Under the pieces are notes generated by a model. It saw only the letters and a list, made by a program, of their open reading frames with translations. It had not been told where the DNA came from and searched no databases. Positions 13,001 to 23,920 of a stretch of DNA of 64,000 bases are shown here, one piece after another. The position numbers and the translations under genes are program-made. Source of the DNA: Tribonema minus (lineage: Eukaryota; Sar; Xanthophyceae; Tribonematales; Tribonemataceae); the NCBI GenBank assembly GCA_017506865.1, contig JAFCMP010000523.1:310001-374000 (forward strand). The letters run 5' to 3'. How positions within the stretch are numbered: position 1 is the first letter of the stretch; every line of letters begins with the position of its first letter.

Positions 13001-14121
13001 GTGCGCGCGCGCCGCGGCGGCGCAGCCCGGCGCCACCGCCACGTCCGCAGGGTCGTCGAGGGAGCGGTTCGCGTCCACGTACATGCGGTGGAAGCGCGCT
13101 ATGACGGAGTGGCACGCCTGCATTGGTGGGCGGCAGCGGTGGCGGCGCTGCGGTGAGCAACGTTGCGGGGCAACGGGAGGGTTGAATGATGCTGGCGTTG
13201 CGGGAGCGGATTTGCGGTGATGGTGGTGAGCACTGCCGCAGCGAGGGGCGCGGTTGTTGGCGACGGTTTGCCGGAATGTAGTGGTGTTGGGGTGTGGTGC
13301 GGTGTGTGAAGCGCAGTGCGTTGGCGCCGAGCTCGCAGTGCCGCGCTGACGACGGTGACACACGGGAACACGGATGCGTTGGCAAAGAGGGTGGCCAGTT
13401 TATCGTACAGCATGGACAATTGTGCTGTCACAAAAGTTGTGGGGTTATGTGTGGGGTCACAGCGGTGCAAGTGGCGGTGGTTGAGGTCCAGCGCTTAAGT
13501 GCAGGCACATTTAAGAGGGGAATATCCGCCCTACAACTGACCAGCTGCACGCAGGGGACTACTGTACAGTAACTGACAGCACCAAATGCCTTTTGGAATT
13601 CGCTTCGGTTGTGGGCGAGCTCGGCAGACGCGGCAGTAAACGTACGCCAGCGCAGCAGCAGCAGCAGCACCATCACCACCACGACAACTGAAGAACCTGG
13701 CCGGCCACACACGCCTCCCACACAAATTGGCCTACAGCCACAACATACTGCACTTTACAGCGTGCAACATGCACCAACACGAGGGGGAAACACACACTTG
13801 CCCAACGCAGGTCAACAGCGCGCGGCATGCACCAACACAAAGGGGGCCACACACTTGCCCCGTGCGCTCGAGCACGCGCGCGTCGATCGCCTCCAGCAGC
13901 GCCGCGGTGCCGTAGTCCTGCAGCGTGCGCACGCCCGGCGCGCCCTCCGGCCGCTCCGCGAACGCCGCCGCCTGGTCCCCGTCCGCCCTGTCGCCGCCGT
14001 GCGCCGCCGTCAGGACCACCGGCAGGAAGGCCTCCGCGCTGCGGCAGCGCACGAGGGTGATGGCGCCGGAGTCGTCGAAGGCGGGCACGCGCAGCGGCGG
14101 CGGCGCCGACCACGCCGCCAT
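10026..14121 (-). CDS. N-formylglutamate amidohydrolase-like protein
   Basis: Related to N-formylglutamate amidohydrolase, a zinc-dependent hydrolase that in bacteria frees glutamate from N-formylglutamate late in histidine breakdown. Exons: 14121-13855, 13117-12908, 12090-11929, 11264-11064, and about 10325-10026; all junctions are phase 0, giving about 379 aa. Family signatures: LTAAHGG (putative metal His41), Tyr-Val-Asp-Ala-Asn-Arg at 102-107 followed by SLDDP, HDRYHRAV, LLLDIHG (His157), LIGTRNG and a late LEFGASWRRE segment. The last acceptor is the least certain because the exon begins in an Ala/Pro-rich stretch. There is no obvious plastid or secretory leader, so a cytosolic enzyme is inferred. 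The true substrate in algae is unknown to me. Confidence 0.8.
13765..13862. repeat. tandem echo of the exon 1 donor region of the amidohydrolase gene
   Basis: The 3' edge of exon 1 plus the start of the intron (CATGCACCAACACAAAGGGG followed by CACACACTTGCCC, 13827-13861) is repeated about 53 bases further into the intron as CATGCACCAACACGAGGGGG followed by CACACACTTGCCC. The copy spans the splice donor and a few exon bases. Confidence 0.7.
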
Positions 14122-15173
14122 GAGCGGGCTATGGCGCGGCGGCGGCGGTGGTGGTGGTGGCGGCGGGAGCGTGGGGCATGCGGGCTGCGGCGGTGGGAGG
14201 AGAGAGTGTGTCGAGGTGGAAGATGAGGTCGGGGGTCAGGCGCGTTGTTGACATTGAATTGGATAGAATGCGTGAAATTGCCATCGCAGCCGAAGGAACT
14301 GATTGGACGCACGCAAGACTGCAGAATGGCTTGCAAGGGTAACGATCAGTCCCCTACAAGCAAGAGCGCATTCTAGGTGTGCAGCCGGGTCAACGTCTGT
14401 CCACTGCAAGCACGGGCAAATGCTTGAATGAATGACACGCCCTTTCAATCTGCCCTCAGCACATCATGTCGATCTGGGCACAGGAGATATGGGCTAGCTC
14501 TTTCAAACTGATATATTGTGAGTGGTACCGATGCTTGTGGACCTCCACTTGACATGCAAATTTAAACGTCATCGGCTACGGCACCACCACCAGTAGCACG
14601 CTCTGCCAATGCTGCCGCAACGCGCACTTGTGGCGAGCCGTGCAGGCACATCAACACTAACACTTAGTTCGGCAGATCCAGGAAATCGCATCTGATACAG
14701 TAGGTGGTGGAGAGAACCGCGTGAAGTATTCAAGGAGTTGGAGCTCACCAGTCCTCTCCTTCGTCGTGGGCACCAGGCAACCAACCACAACGCGTTTTCC
14801 TCCAGCGAAAGCAAACTTCAATCGTAAAGTTGAAGTAGTCTCTCTGTGACACCTGTACATGGTCAAGCAAGTAACTCATTGCCGCCATCCTGCTATTTAA
14901 GCAAACACTTAATTAAAGATAAATATTTTTTTACACAGTTATGTGCACCTTTCAACATGCAAGAGCTGAAATCCATTGTGCTTCATATTACACAAACAGG
15001 TCACAAGTATAGAGCGGAAACTGATGAAAGATGTCTTCCTGCACCAGAATAGATTGACACCGCCATGCGCAAGAGAGTCTCAAACTGTCCAAGCATCCAG
15101 TATGCAGCAGCAGCAAAAGGCGACCAGAACAGTCGTGCTCGCGCCGCGCCCTGATGTAAATATGTCGCATGAA
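14122..15173. other. intergenic; no gene recognised
   Basis: Between the start of the amidohydrolase gene and the 3' end of the b6f assembly gene. It is AT-richer than its surroundings in the middle. Two CTTCAA-like motifs (AACTTCAATCG and AAGTTGAAGTAG) occur at about 14815-14837. No exon chain or RNA gene was recognised. Confidence 0.5.
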
Positions 15174-16350
15174 TTACTCCAGCAGCGCCGTAGCGCGCTC
15201 AGACGCGGCCTTCATCCAGGCAATGTCCCGCGGCGTGTAGGCGCGCGCCTGGCTCGCCCCCACCACCACCGCGCCGCGCCCCCCCAGCACCCCCTGTATT
15301 ACGACCCCCTGGCAGTTGGCCGGCAGGTACGTGAACTCAATCTTGCCGGGCAGGTTCTGCAGAACCGGCAAGTAGACCTCCTTGTCGCTGCGCGCCGCCT
15401 CGCGCAGCGCCTTGGCCATGATCGGCGCGCCCGCATCAACAGTCGTGGCGCCGCCGCCCATGACGCCGTAGCGCGCGCGCGTGCGGCCGTCGACGTGCAC
15501 GAGCACGCTTGCCGTCGCGGGCTTGGCGAGGATGAGCGACTCGCACAGCCAGCGCAGCTGCGCCGCCTGCTCCGCGCTCAGCGTGGGGTCCAGCTCCTGC
15601 TCAAAGGTGCCCACGAGCGTGACTGAGTCGGCCACTTTGATGTCCAGGTCCTGGCGGAGAGGAAGAAAGGCATGGCGGGGAGGGCGGTGGCAGTGTTGGT
15701 GTGTGGTGCGTAGACTTGGTGGGATTGGGTCGTGTCATGTGCCATGGTGCGTCACCGCCGAGCAGCGAAGGGGTGCAGTCATGTGAAGAAACAGGGTTTA
15801 CGTTGAGTCAGCATACATTTCATAGGGAGCTGACCCTTGTGTGGTGCCCCAAGTTCGCATGCTGCCTGGTCGCATGACACAGGAAGTGAGCGAAATGGTC
15901 GCGGACGGCGCTCACCAGCAGATAAACTCCGTTCATGATCAGTCCTCCGCTGGCAATCAATGCCAGTATGTCTGTCCTCGCTTGAGAGTCATATAGGTAG
16001 GGTGTCAGCGCCAGGCGATTGATCAGTATCGCTGCCAACCCCAGCAGGCCTGCAGCGAGGCTGAAGTTGGACCCCGTCAGCTGCCTGATGATACCTCCTG
16101 ACTGCGCTGCGGCTGCTCCACCGTCCTCTGGCGCAGCAGCTAAACGAGATACTTTGCTGCGGTTGCTAGAGGGACGCCAGCCATCGGCAGCAGCAGTCGC
16201 ATGTCGTGTGAGGCAGCTTGGAGTTGGCTGACGACATGACAATGAGGTTGTCAGCTGCCTTGCATTACTGCTGTTGCTGAAGGCTAGACAGCCGCATGAG
16301 CTGCAGTAGTAAGACAGCAACGCCGCAGCTGCCAACGCCCTTCGCGCCAT
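15174..16350 (-). CDS. cytochrome b6f cofactor assembly protein, CCB2/CCB4 type, plastid-targeted
   Basis: Nuclear-encoded plastid protein of the cofactor assembly of complex C subunit B family (CCB2/CCB4), which helps attach haem c' to cytochrome b6. Two exons, 16350-15916 and 15650-15174, phase 0, 303 aa. Residues 1-20 form a signal peptide with Ala/Leu core; CLAF at 21-24 resembles the Phe-containing cleavage motif of secondary red plastids, followed by a Ser/Thr/Arg-rich transit peptide with no acidic residue until about residue 56. Two membrane helices follow (about 98-114 and 127-145), linked by TPYLYDSQARTD. The rest is the soluble domain with LVGTFEQELD, GKIEFTYLPANCQGVVIQ and AVVVGASQARAYTPRDIAW, matching the cyanobacterial and plastid family. 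CCB2 and CCB4 cannot be told apart by eye. It shares its upstream region with RPLP1. Confidence 0.87.
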
Positions 16351-16370
16351 GCTTTTCTCTCGCACCGCGA

Positions 16371-16388
16371 CTTCAACTTCGACTTCAA
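16371..16388. promoter_or_regulatory. CTTCAACTTCGACTTCAA motif in a 106-base divergent promoter
   Basis: The motif lies between the divergent start codons of the b6f assembly gene (16350, minus) and RPLP1 (16457, plus), 21-38 bases from the former and 69-86 from the latter. The whole space between start codons is 106 bases, so both 5' UTRs and the shared promoter must be very compact or overlap. Confidence 0.5.
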
Positions 16389-16456
16389 ACCCGCCGAATC
16401 AGGGCCCTTTTTCAGATGGGTGGAGAGAATTAGGTGCCTTGCAGCAGCAATCCATC

Positions 16457-18468
16457 ATGGCGTTCGCGGAGCTGACGGAGGGGCAGAAGAGCGAGATGGT
16501 CGTCTCACTGGCGGCCCTCCTCTGCGAGGACGCGGGTGAGCAATTCAAGTGTATCATGATGTTTACTGGGTGTGGCACTCAGTTTCCCCTTGCGAGTACT
16601 GCTGCTGGTCATTTTCGTGAAGTTCTGTGCAATACTATGCGCGCTTGCTTTTTTTTTGCAACGCGCTTTGTTGGTGTCTCATGCATGGCCCACGAGTACA
16701 GCAGTATTGCTTGCTGGGGCATGCCTAGATCTGCATAGATCACTGCCGCAGTGCTGCTGTGCTGCTGCTGGTGTTGATTAATACAACGTAATCTTGTTCA
16801 ATTTTCAGGCGTGGAGCTGTCCGCCGAAAACCTGAACTCTGCAGTGAGTGCCTCTGGCAACAAGGTGGCGCCCTACTGGACCTCCCTGTTCGCCTCTTAC
16901 TTGGAAAAGGCCGGGGGCTGTGAGAAGTTCATGGGCAAGCCAGGATCTGGTGGTGGTGGCGGGGGCGGCGGCGCGGCAGCAGGTGAGCTACGCATCTGTG
17001 CAACCCACGCTTCACTTGCAGCACAACGCTCAGTACTCAGCAGCCTGTGTCACGTCACGTCTGCTGCTGCAACATCGTGCTGCACGTGTCAGCTGGCTCA
17101 GGACGAGGCAACAAGACAACAGCTGATGCAAGTCTGTAGCTGCGAAGGTTGCTATTGCTTGCACGGAGTCAGGTTCACAGTTAAACAGGGCCTGCGCACA
17201 AGGCTTGACCTACCGCCGCAGCAGCAGTCAGGCACTTTGCGGTGCTGTGCTCTCCCGCGCTTTACTGGGCGCGACTGCACCCAACTGCAAGGCACAGCTG
17301 CCGCCACCGGCAGAACCTGCTGACGTGTCACATGTACAGCTGCCGGCAGCAACACCGCCGCAGACCTGCTGAAGTCAGCAGCAGACGCCAGTGTGAAGCT
17401 GCGCGTACGTCGCTGCCGCAGCGGTGGCATGTGCGATCACACGCGGGACGCATCATGCATGTGTTGCGACGCGCAACGGTGCTGCGGTCTGCGGCATTGT
17501 GGTCAAGGCAGAGAGGTGTGTCAGTGCACCTCTCGCGGCACCCTGGCTAGGGAGGTTGAGCGGTCGAGCCATTGCAGTAGAGGCCGAGTAGGAATGCAGC
17601 AAAAACGGGGTGCAAACGCGTGCCTCGTCACTGTGACATGCACTTGTGCAGCAGCGCGCTGACCTAGTGTGACATGCGGCAGCTGCAGTCACTTCGTTGG
17701 CATGCCCGTGCAGGCCCGGTGACACGGGCCGCACGCCTGCAGCACAGCGGGGCTAGTGCCGCCTCAGCCGATGCACGAGTGGGCCAGATGCGGATGAGCG
17801 CTGCACGTGCTGCCTCAGCGGTAGCAGGCCTTGCACGCCTGCTGCTAGATGCATTCATTGTGCTATAACAGTCATAAAGACAAGCAGTGCGCGCCGCACC
17901 AGCGCTGCATGACGGCGAATGCTAAGCAAACGGACCTGCCCGGCTCAGATGCGCAGCAGGGGGGGCGGAGGGGGGGTCTGCATGGGCCAGCACATCGCAG
18001 GAAAGGGCCATCATGCGATTTTGATGCAGGAAGCTGCGCCCGTTACGCCGACAGTGCGGTCGAACGACCCGACTGCAGCTGCTGCCACCTGCTACCTCTG
18101 TCACGCTGATACTCTTCGTGCTGCCTGATGCGTACCGTTGTTATGTACCGCTATGCTCACCCCTGTTCTGATATGTGGAATGGCGGTGCCGCGGCGACGG
18201 CGCCCTCGACATGGCACCTCCTACTTCCCTCAACTTCACCGGCAGCTGCCTGCGGCTGGCTTTATCTGCCCACCGTAAATCTCTGCACTGCGTGCTTGTG
18301 TTGTGTGACACCCTTGCTCTGCATCACTGTGCTACGTCACCTGTGTTGCCAGGAGGCGCCGCGGCGGCCGCGCCCGTGGAGGAGAAGAAGGAGGAGGAGG
18401 AGGAGGAGGTGGACATGGGCGGCGGCATGGACATGTTCGGCGGCGGCGGCGACGGCGGCGACTACTAG
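16457..18468 (+). CDS. RPLP1: 60S acidic ribosomal protein P1
   Basis: Stalk protein of the large ribosomal subunit, which pairs with P2 and recruits translation GTPases. Exons 16457-16535, 16809-16982 and 18353-18468 (phases 1, 1) give 122 aa, usual for the family. The N-terminal helical domain (LTEGQKSEMVVSLAALLCED, VAPYWTSLFASYLE) is P1-like, with the aromatic-rich PYW segment of P1. A Gly/Ala hinge and a Lys/Glu block follow. The extreme C-terminus is unusual: instead of the standard SDDDMGFGLFD it reads VDMGGGMDMFGG then a Gly/Asp run ending GDY. Intron 2 is about 1.37 kb, long against a 0.37 kb coding sequence. The ATG is the one whose product matches the usual P1 N-terminus. Confidence 0.92.
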
Positions 18469-19310
18469 GCGCGCTGCTGCCCAGGGCTAGGGCCTCCTGC
18501 TGGAGCGCTGCTGCTGCTGCCGCTGCTGCTGCTGCGGCTGGTGGCGCCGATGCGGGGGCGCCGCGCCGCTATTCATAAACACTTCTGCACCAATCCCCTC
18601 ACGGTGCCGGCGCGTGTCTTGCCCGTGTTTTGACGCTCGTTCTGCGACTGCGTGCGCGGCTCTGCTGGTGCTGGTGCAGTGTTGCGCAGAGGATATGTGG
18701 CAGCAGTGCTCATACATCAGCGCTCAGGCATCAGTGCTGAGAGAGTAACTCTCAAGCGCAACGGCTGCGGCAACTGAAGACACGCGAGAGTGGGCTGTGT
18801 GCAGGTGTTGCTTGATTATAAAGGCCATGCTCTATGTGCTTTGAAGTATGTGTGTTCCACGGCGCAGTTGACAAAATTGATCACATCATGTACAGCAAGC
18901 CCTCCCTGTGCGAAGCCCAGCTCTGCAAGCTTGCCGGACCACGCGTGCGGCAAGCTGTGCCACACCTTTCCGGCGCGTCTGCTGGTCACTCCTGCATCGT
19001 GAGCTCTCATGCAGCCGCGTGCGGTCCCTTACAGTAGTGTACTCATCAGCTAAGCGCCATGCCGATCTTGGAACAAAACTGGGGTTGGCTGCCCAACCGG
19101 CCGAGCCGCCTCCGTCTATACGGACATTTCCCTTTGACCCCCCCCCCCCCCCCCCCCAGTAGGCATTAATGTAGGAGACCCCCCTTCCCCCCTCCCGTGA
19201 TGCATGGCTGCGCGCTGGCAGCACGCGCACCGCAGCGCACGGCATGCCGCTCCGTCGTTGCCCCCCCCCCCGCCTCCCCTTACGCATAGAGCGCTGACGC
19301 GCGGCGCGCA
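18469..19310. other. convergent intergenic region; no gene recognised
   Basis: 3' flanks of RPLP1 (+) and of the CFAP97-domain gene (-). It contains a C run of about 20 bases near 19139-19158 and a second C run near 19261-19270. Open frames here show no domain. Confidence 0.55.
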
Positions 19311-22084
19311 TCAGTCTCGCCGGCTGCGAGTCCCCATCACGATGAGCGCCGGCGCGTGTGTCGCACTCCCCAGGCTGCGGCGCCGCAACGCCACGGCGGT
19401 AGTGCGCAGCAGCTGAGAGGTGCGGCCGTTGCCGCCGCCCGCCGCAACGCTCGCGCGCCGCGGCGGCGGCGGCGACGGCGACGGCACCGGCGGTACGTGC
19501 AGCCGCGCGCGCCACGCGCCCTCCGGTTTTGACGCCGCCACTGCCGCACTCGTGCCGACCGCTATCGCTTTCGGCGTCCGGGCGCTGTCATGCACAGCGC
19601 TGACGAAGGGTGTGGTGAGGTGGGCCCCTGGTGCGGGCAGGTGCGGCGGAGCGTGCCAGGCGGCGGCGGCGGCTGGCGCAGCAGCCGCGCCGCCAGTGAC
19701 ACCCGCAGCCGCTGCGGTGACGTTACCCGGCGGCCTGGTGACATTCGCCGCTAATAAAGATGCGATGGCGGTAGAGGGCATGTCGCCGCCGCCGTGCTTC
19801 TTGGTCGGCCACGGCGCGTGGTGCTGCTGCTGCTGCTGAGGGACGACGCCGCGGTTCGTGCCGCGCCTGACATGCTCTGTGGCAATGTCAGCGGCCCAGG
19901 CGACGGTGCAGTGCTTCGCTTCTGCTGCGGAAGTTGCTGCATTGCTGACGACCGCACCGTGTGCCGCTGCGTTGGTGGCGCTGCAACCAGCGACTGGCAA
20001 CGGCTCCGGGGCTGTGGCGCTGTGGGCGCCGCCTCTGGTGACTGCGCAGTGCGCCGCCGCTGCTGCAGGAGGTGCAGCATCGGCAGCGACACCACAATGC
20101 TGTGACACCGCCGTGGTAGCCGCGCCGCTGCTGCCAACTGCGCACAGCGTCATTGCTGCGGCGTCAAGTGCGCCGCTGCGGTCGGTTTGACAGTGCTGTG
20201 AAGCTGCGTCGTGCGCCGTGCTGTCGCTGGCTTCCAGATCATGCCGAGGTGCTGCGGTGTCGCTTGCACTCGTTTGGTCGACAATGGGTTGCGCCGGTGG
20301 TGCGGCAGCGCCGGCGCCAGTTGTGGTAGACTCTGATGTCGCCGCGTCATCGCTGCGGACTGCAGCGGCAGCAGACAGGCATGGCGTGCCCTGCAATACC
20401 AGCGCCTCCTCGCACGCTGGCCCTGCAGTGGCAGCAGCCGCCACGCCTGCGGCAGTGCGCGCTGGCGCAGCAGCACCGCCGCCCCTTTCTGCAGCCGAGA
20501 CGGCGTCAGACACCTCGTGCACCAGTGGCACGTTCACCGCCATTTTGTGGCTGCACCGCTGCGAGCTGTGCTGCGTGGACACTGCGTGCGTCGGCGCCTT
20601 CGCCTCGTGCCGCCGCAACGGCGCCGGCGCGCGCCCCCCTATGAGGCGAAGGCCAGGAGGGTGCGATGGCGGCTGTGGGTGCCGCGCTCTGTCGCCCTGT
20701 CCTGCTGTGCGCGCGCCCGCGTGCCGCAGCTTGTGCCTCTGCATGCTGCCGATGCGTAATGCGCGCGCGTTGCGCGGCGGCGCCGCCGCTGTGGCGCCGC
20801 GCATCAGCGGCCGCATTGCAGCACCTTCAATCACAAAGCTGCCACCCGTGTGCGGCGCCGGCGGCGTCGGCGCGCACAGCCGGCGGCGCTCCCCTGCGGC
20901 GCGGCGCCGCGCCAGAAAGCCGCGCACCAGCGCCTGCACGCTGACTGCAGCGCGTGCGCGCAGCCGCTGCCGCTCCGCCGCCCACGCCGCCAGCGCCGTG
21001 CGCAGCGGCCGCATGCGCGCCCGCTCGACGGCAGCAGCGCACCTGGCTCTGTGGCCACGGTACGCTGCCTGCACGCGCACCGCAGCGGCGTGCGCCGGCG
21101 GCGGCGGTGCGAGAACGAGCGTGTGCCCGGCGGCGGCGGCGGCCGGCCGCAGGCGCAGCGCGGCGGCGACGCGCAGCCACAGCGCGCGGGCCGTCGGCGC
21201 CGCCGGCTGCAGCAGCGACTGCGCCAGCAGGCGGCTGCCGTCGAGCACGGCGGCGAGCTGCGCGAGCGCAAAGTGCGCCGCGTGCTGCACGCACGAGTCC
21301 GGCGAGTAAGCGTGCACGAGGGCGCTGGCGCTGCTGCCGCTGGGCGCGTGCGCAGGCGCCCTGCAGCGCGCCGTGAGGACCACGACGGTGCCGCAGCTGA
21401 GCCGGACGCACTGCGCGGGTGCGATGGCAGGCAGCAGTTCAGCGTGCAGAAGTGAGATAGGGCTGCTGCTGCCGATGCTTGGCTGCGTGCCTGATCATGA
21501 GCGATGTCGGTAGCTCGAACAGCACAGAACGTGGACCTCTGCCCAGTAGTGAGTGCGACAATTCATACATGCCACGCGCCCGACAAAGCACCTCCACACA
21601 AGCTCCGACGACGCGCTGAAGCGTCTACTAGTCTACCTAAGTGGCGGGTACTCTCCAACGGCAATACATTATAAGCCCCAGCTTCCTGCTACTGTGCAAC
21701 CAAAGCATCAGTAATCAGCATCAAACGCAAGACACCTGCCGCTGCCTCATCAGTCAGCGCGCCCCCCCTCCCCCGCGCCTCCTCACCTCGTGAAACAGCT
21801 GCGCGCCGTCGTCCGCGAACCCCTCCCCGCCGCTGCCGCCGCCGCCACAGCACACCGACGATGCGTGCAGCACAGAGCCCGAGGGCACCCCATGACCATC
21901 CGTGCAGCTGCTCGTCACGCTGCCCACAAACATCCTGGCAGGCCAGCCGCCGCCCGCCGCCCCCGCATTCACGGACCACGCGCTCGCTGCGGACGGCGTG
22001 CACGAGCGCCCGCCGCGCCCGCGCCGCCGCCGCGATGCGCGGCTCGGCGGACGCACGCACGACATGGCAAAGATGTTGGCGTCG

Positions 22085-22115
<31 letters not shown>

Positions 22116-23062
22116 CGCGGCTGCCGCCGTGCCAGACGCTTGCGGTGTCGGCGACGCTGCAGGAGCCGGCGCCGGATGTGCGCCGGCTGCGCGCACTGCG
22201 CGCGGTGCGCGTCGTGCAGACGCTCCGCGCAGCGGACGGGGCGTGCTGGCGGTAGGATGCGCGCGCGTTGCCGAGGCGCGTCGTCATGAGGGAGTTCTCG
22301 TACGCAATTCGCCGCGCCTCCTTGCGGCGCCACGCGGCGTGCGGCGGGTTGAAGAGGTTGGGCGTGTCCACCTGCACCGTATGCGTCGCTGCGTGTCAGG
22401 CGTGTGCGTGTGTGATGGGGTGCTTTGCGACAGCCGAGCGCGCCTGTTGGTGGCCCGTGCAGTGATCCTTGGTGTGCAAGGGTGAATGTGAAGCCACCTT
22501 GCACGAGAACTGACAACCAAATCAGCACATGTGTTTTTGACAACAGAGTGTGCTGGCATTAGTTCCAAACATGTGGTGCACTTGTTCCTAAGTTGCAGAA
22601 GGGAGGAGGCTTGCTCATGCCGTGATGCTGGTTGGCATCTTGAGATCCTGTCTTAAGATCAAGCATGGTACCTTTAAGAAGCCGAAGCAGCGGCTCATAC
22701 TAGCTGCAATAACTTACGCATGCGTAGACTGCTATGGCTTGCTACTGCATATCAACCAGCATGCACGACAAGTTCAAAACAAAACTTCGAACTACAGTAG
22801 GCACTTCGCGCGCCATGCCGCATCAATTCACCTGCACGTTCCGCTTGGCGCGCATGATAGCGGCCAGCCTTGCCACTAGCAGCTGGTTCTCTTTGCCTAT
22901 CGCCTCGCTGGCGATTCGTTGCCGAGAAATGAGCTTGCTGCTGGGCTTGACAGTACTAGTGGCACATGATCGCCTTGTTTTGCTGGAGCATACGCTGCCT
23001 GCGGCATAGCAGTGCAGCGCGTCGGCCTCGGGGGGCAGTTTGCGTTTGAAGGACGCTGCCAT
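19311..23062 (-). CDS. CFAP97 (Hemingway)-domain protein with two IQ motifs
   Basis: Probable ciliary/axonemal protein. Exons: 23062-22832, 22371-21787, 21410-19311, all phase 0, 971 aa. Residues about 45-117 hold the two-part CFAP97 pattern: QRIASEAIGKENQLLVARL, then VDTPNLFNP and RRIAYENSLMTTRL, matching the spacing in CFAP97D1 (IEYENKQLCQKI and RITMENQGILKRL). After a Gly/Ser/Arg-rich linker, residues 273-340 look like a folded beta-rich segment (CGTVVVLTAR, ALVHAYSPDS). Two IQ calmodulin-binding motifs follow (about 380-397, VRVQAAYRGHRAR; 426-444, VSVQALVRGFLARRR). The last 500 residues are Ala/Thr/Pro-rich low complexity in a single open frame, less certain than the rest. The start ATG lies 859 bases from the next plus-strand gene model. 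It signals a flagellated stage. Confidence 0.78.
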
Positions 23063-23920
23063 GATGCCCCCTCGGCGCTCTGCTGAAGCGATAATCCATC
23101 AACTCGCCGCATCAAAGCATTGAACTTCTTACAGTTTCAGAGACCCTGTTGCAGTCGGCTGGTGATCTGGACCCCTTGCGCTGGCTGTTGCAATTGGCTC
23201 GCGCTGAGGGGTGTCGGTATATACAGCGCCTGGAGAGCGAGAGTGACTGCGCAAAACGGCTTGGTTTCACTTCCGGCTGGCAGGAGCAGGGCTCTACAAG
23301 CGCTCTTGCTGCCTCCGGAGGCATGGAGGTCACCGCTGGCCAGGTGGCAGGCGATGGGGGTATTCTTCGCCAGCGACTGCTACACGCTGTGCAGACGGGC
23401 AATATAGTCACAATGGAGCCTAGCTGCTGTCAGGCCCGTCAACTGCGCTGGTTTTATCACCCTGCAGCTGGCGTGGAGCGTGTGACCAGGAGTCCTGCAA
23501 GTTATTCCACCATCCTTATCCCGGCACCGCAAGGTGAGCCAACTGCTGAAACATGCAAAAATGTTCTCGCTGACATTCCAATGAAAATGGTATCCTATGG
23601 AGACCCTGGCAGTGTCTGCGACGACAAGGCAGAAGTTTGCAAACTCCAGTGCTCGAGGTTTATGGAGGCACACTTACGTTCCGGAACATGGAGTTGCTAT
23701 TACGCCTCTCGAAGTTCAGTCCAGCATGAAGCAGCAGCCAGGCTTGTCCATGCTGGCAATGTGGTAGTGCGCTCCTGTGACCTTCACATTTTCTGCATGA
23801 CTGCACATTAGGCGCTCTGAATATGGGTCATATGGGTTTCCGCTGCGGCCAGCGATGTGCTGGGCTGCACCTTAGTCTTGCTTGCTGGAGCCTACAGCTC
23901 AGTTCCGCAAACTGCGACGC
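23063..23920. other. gap with an unassigned plus-strand open frame (23149-23811)
   Basis: A plus-strand open frame runs from about 23137, just after an acceptor-like TTTCAG, to a stop at 23811. Its first 90 residues (DLDPLRWLLQLARAEG, GTGs and a QRLLHAVQTGN end) look more protein-like than random, but there is no ATG, no recognised family, and the second half is Cys-rich and unconvincing. It could be an internal exon of an unmodelled gene or noncoding DNA. The left end should hold the CFAP97-gene promoter. Confidence 0.25.

Noticed and set aside
16349-16456. Upstream in-frame extension of RPLP1 from 16349
   Set aside because: It would overlap the start of the divergent gene and adds residues foreign to P1; the ATG at 16457 gives the usual N-terminus.
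20218-21455. Plus-strand open frames of 200-360 codons antisense to the CFAP97-domain gene
   Set aside because: Ala/Arg/Pro-rich mirror of the minus-strand coding frame; no domain, and the minus strand has IQ motifs and consistent splicing.
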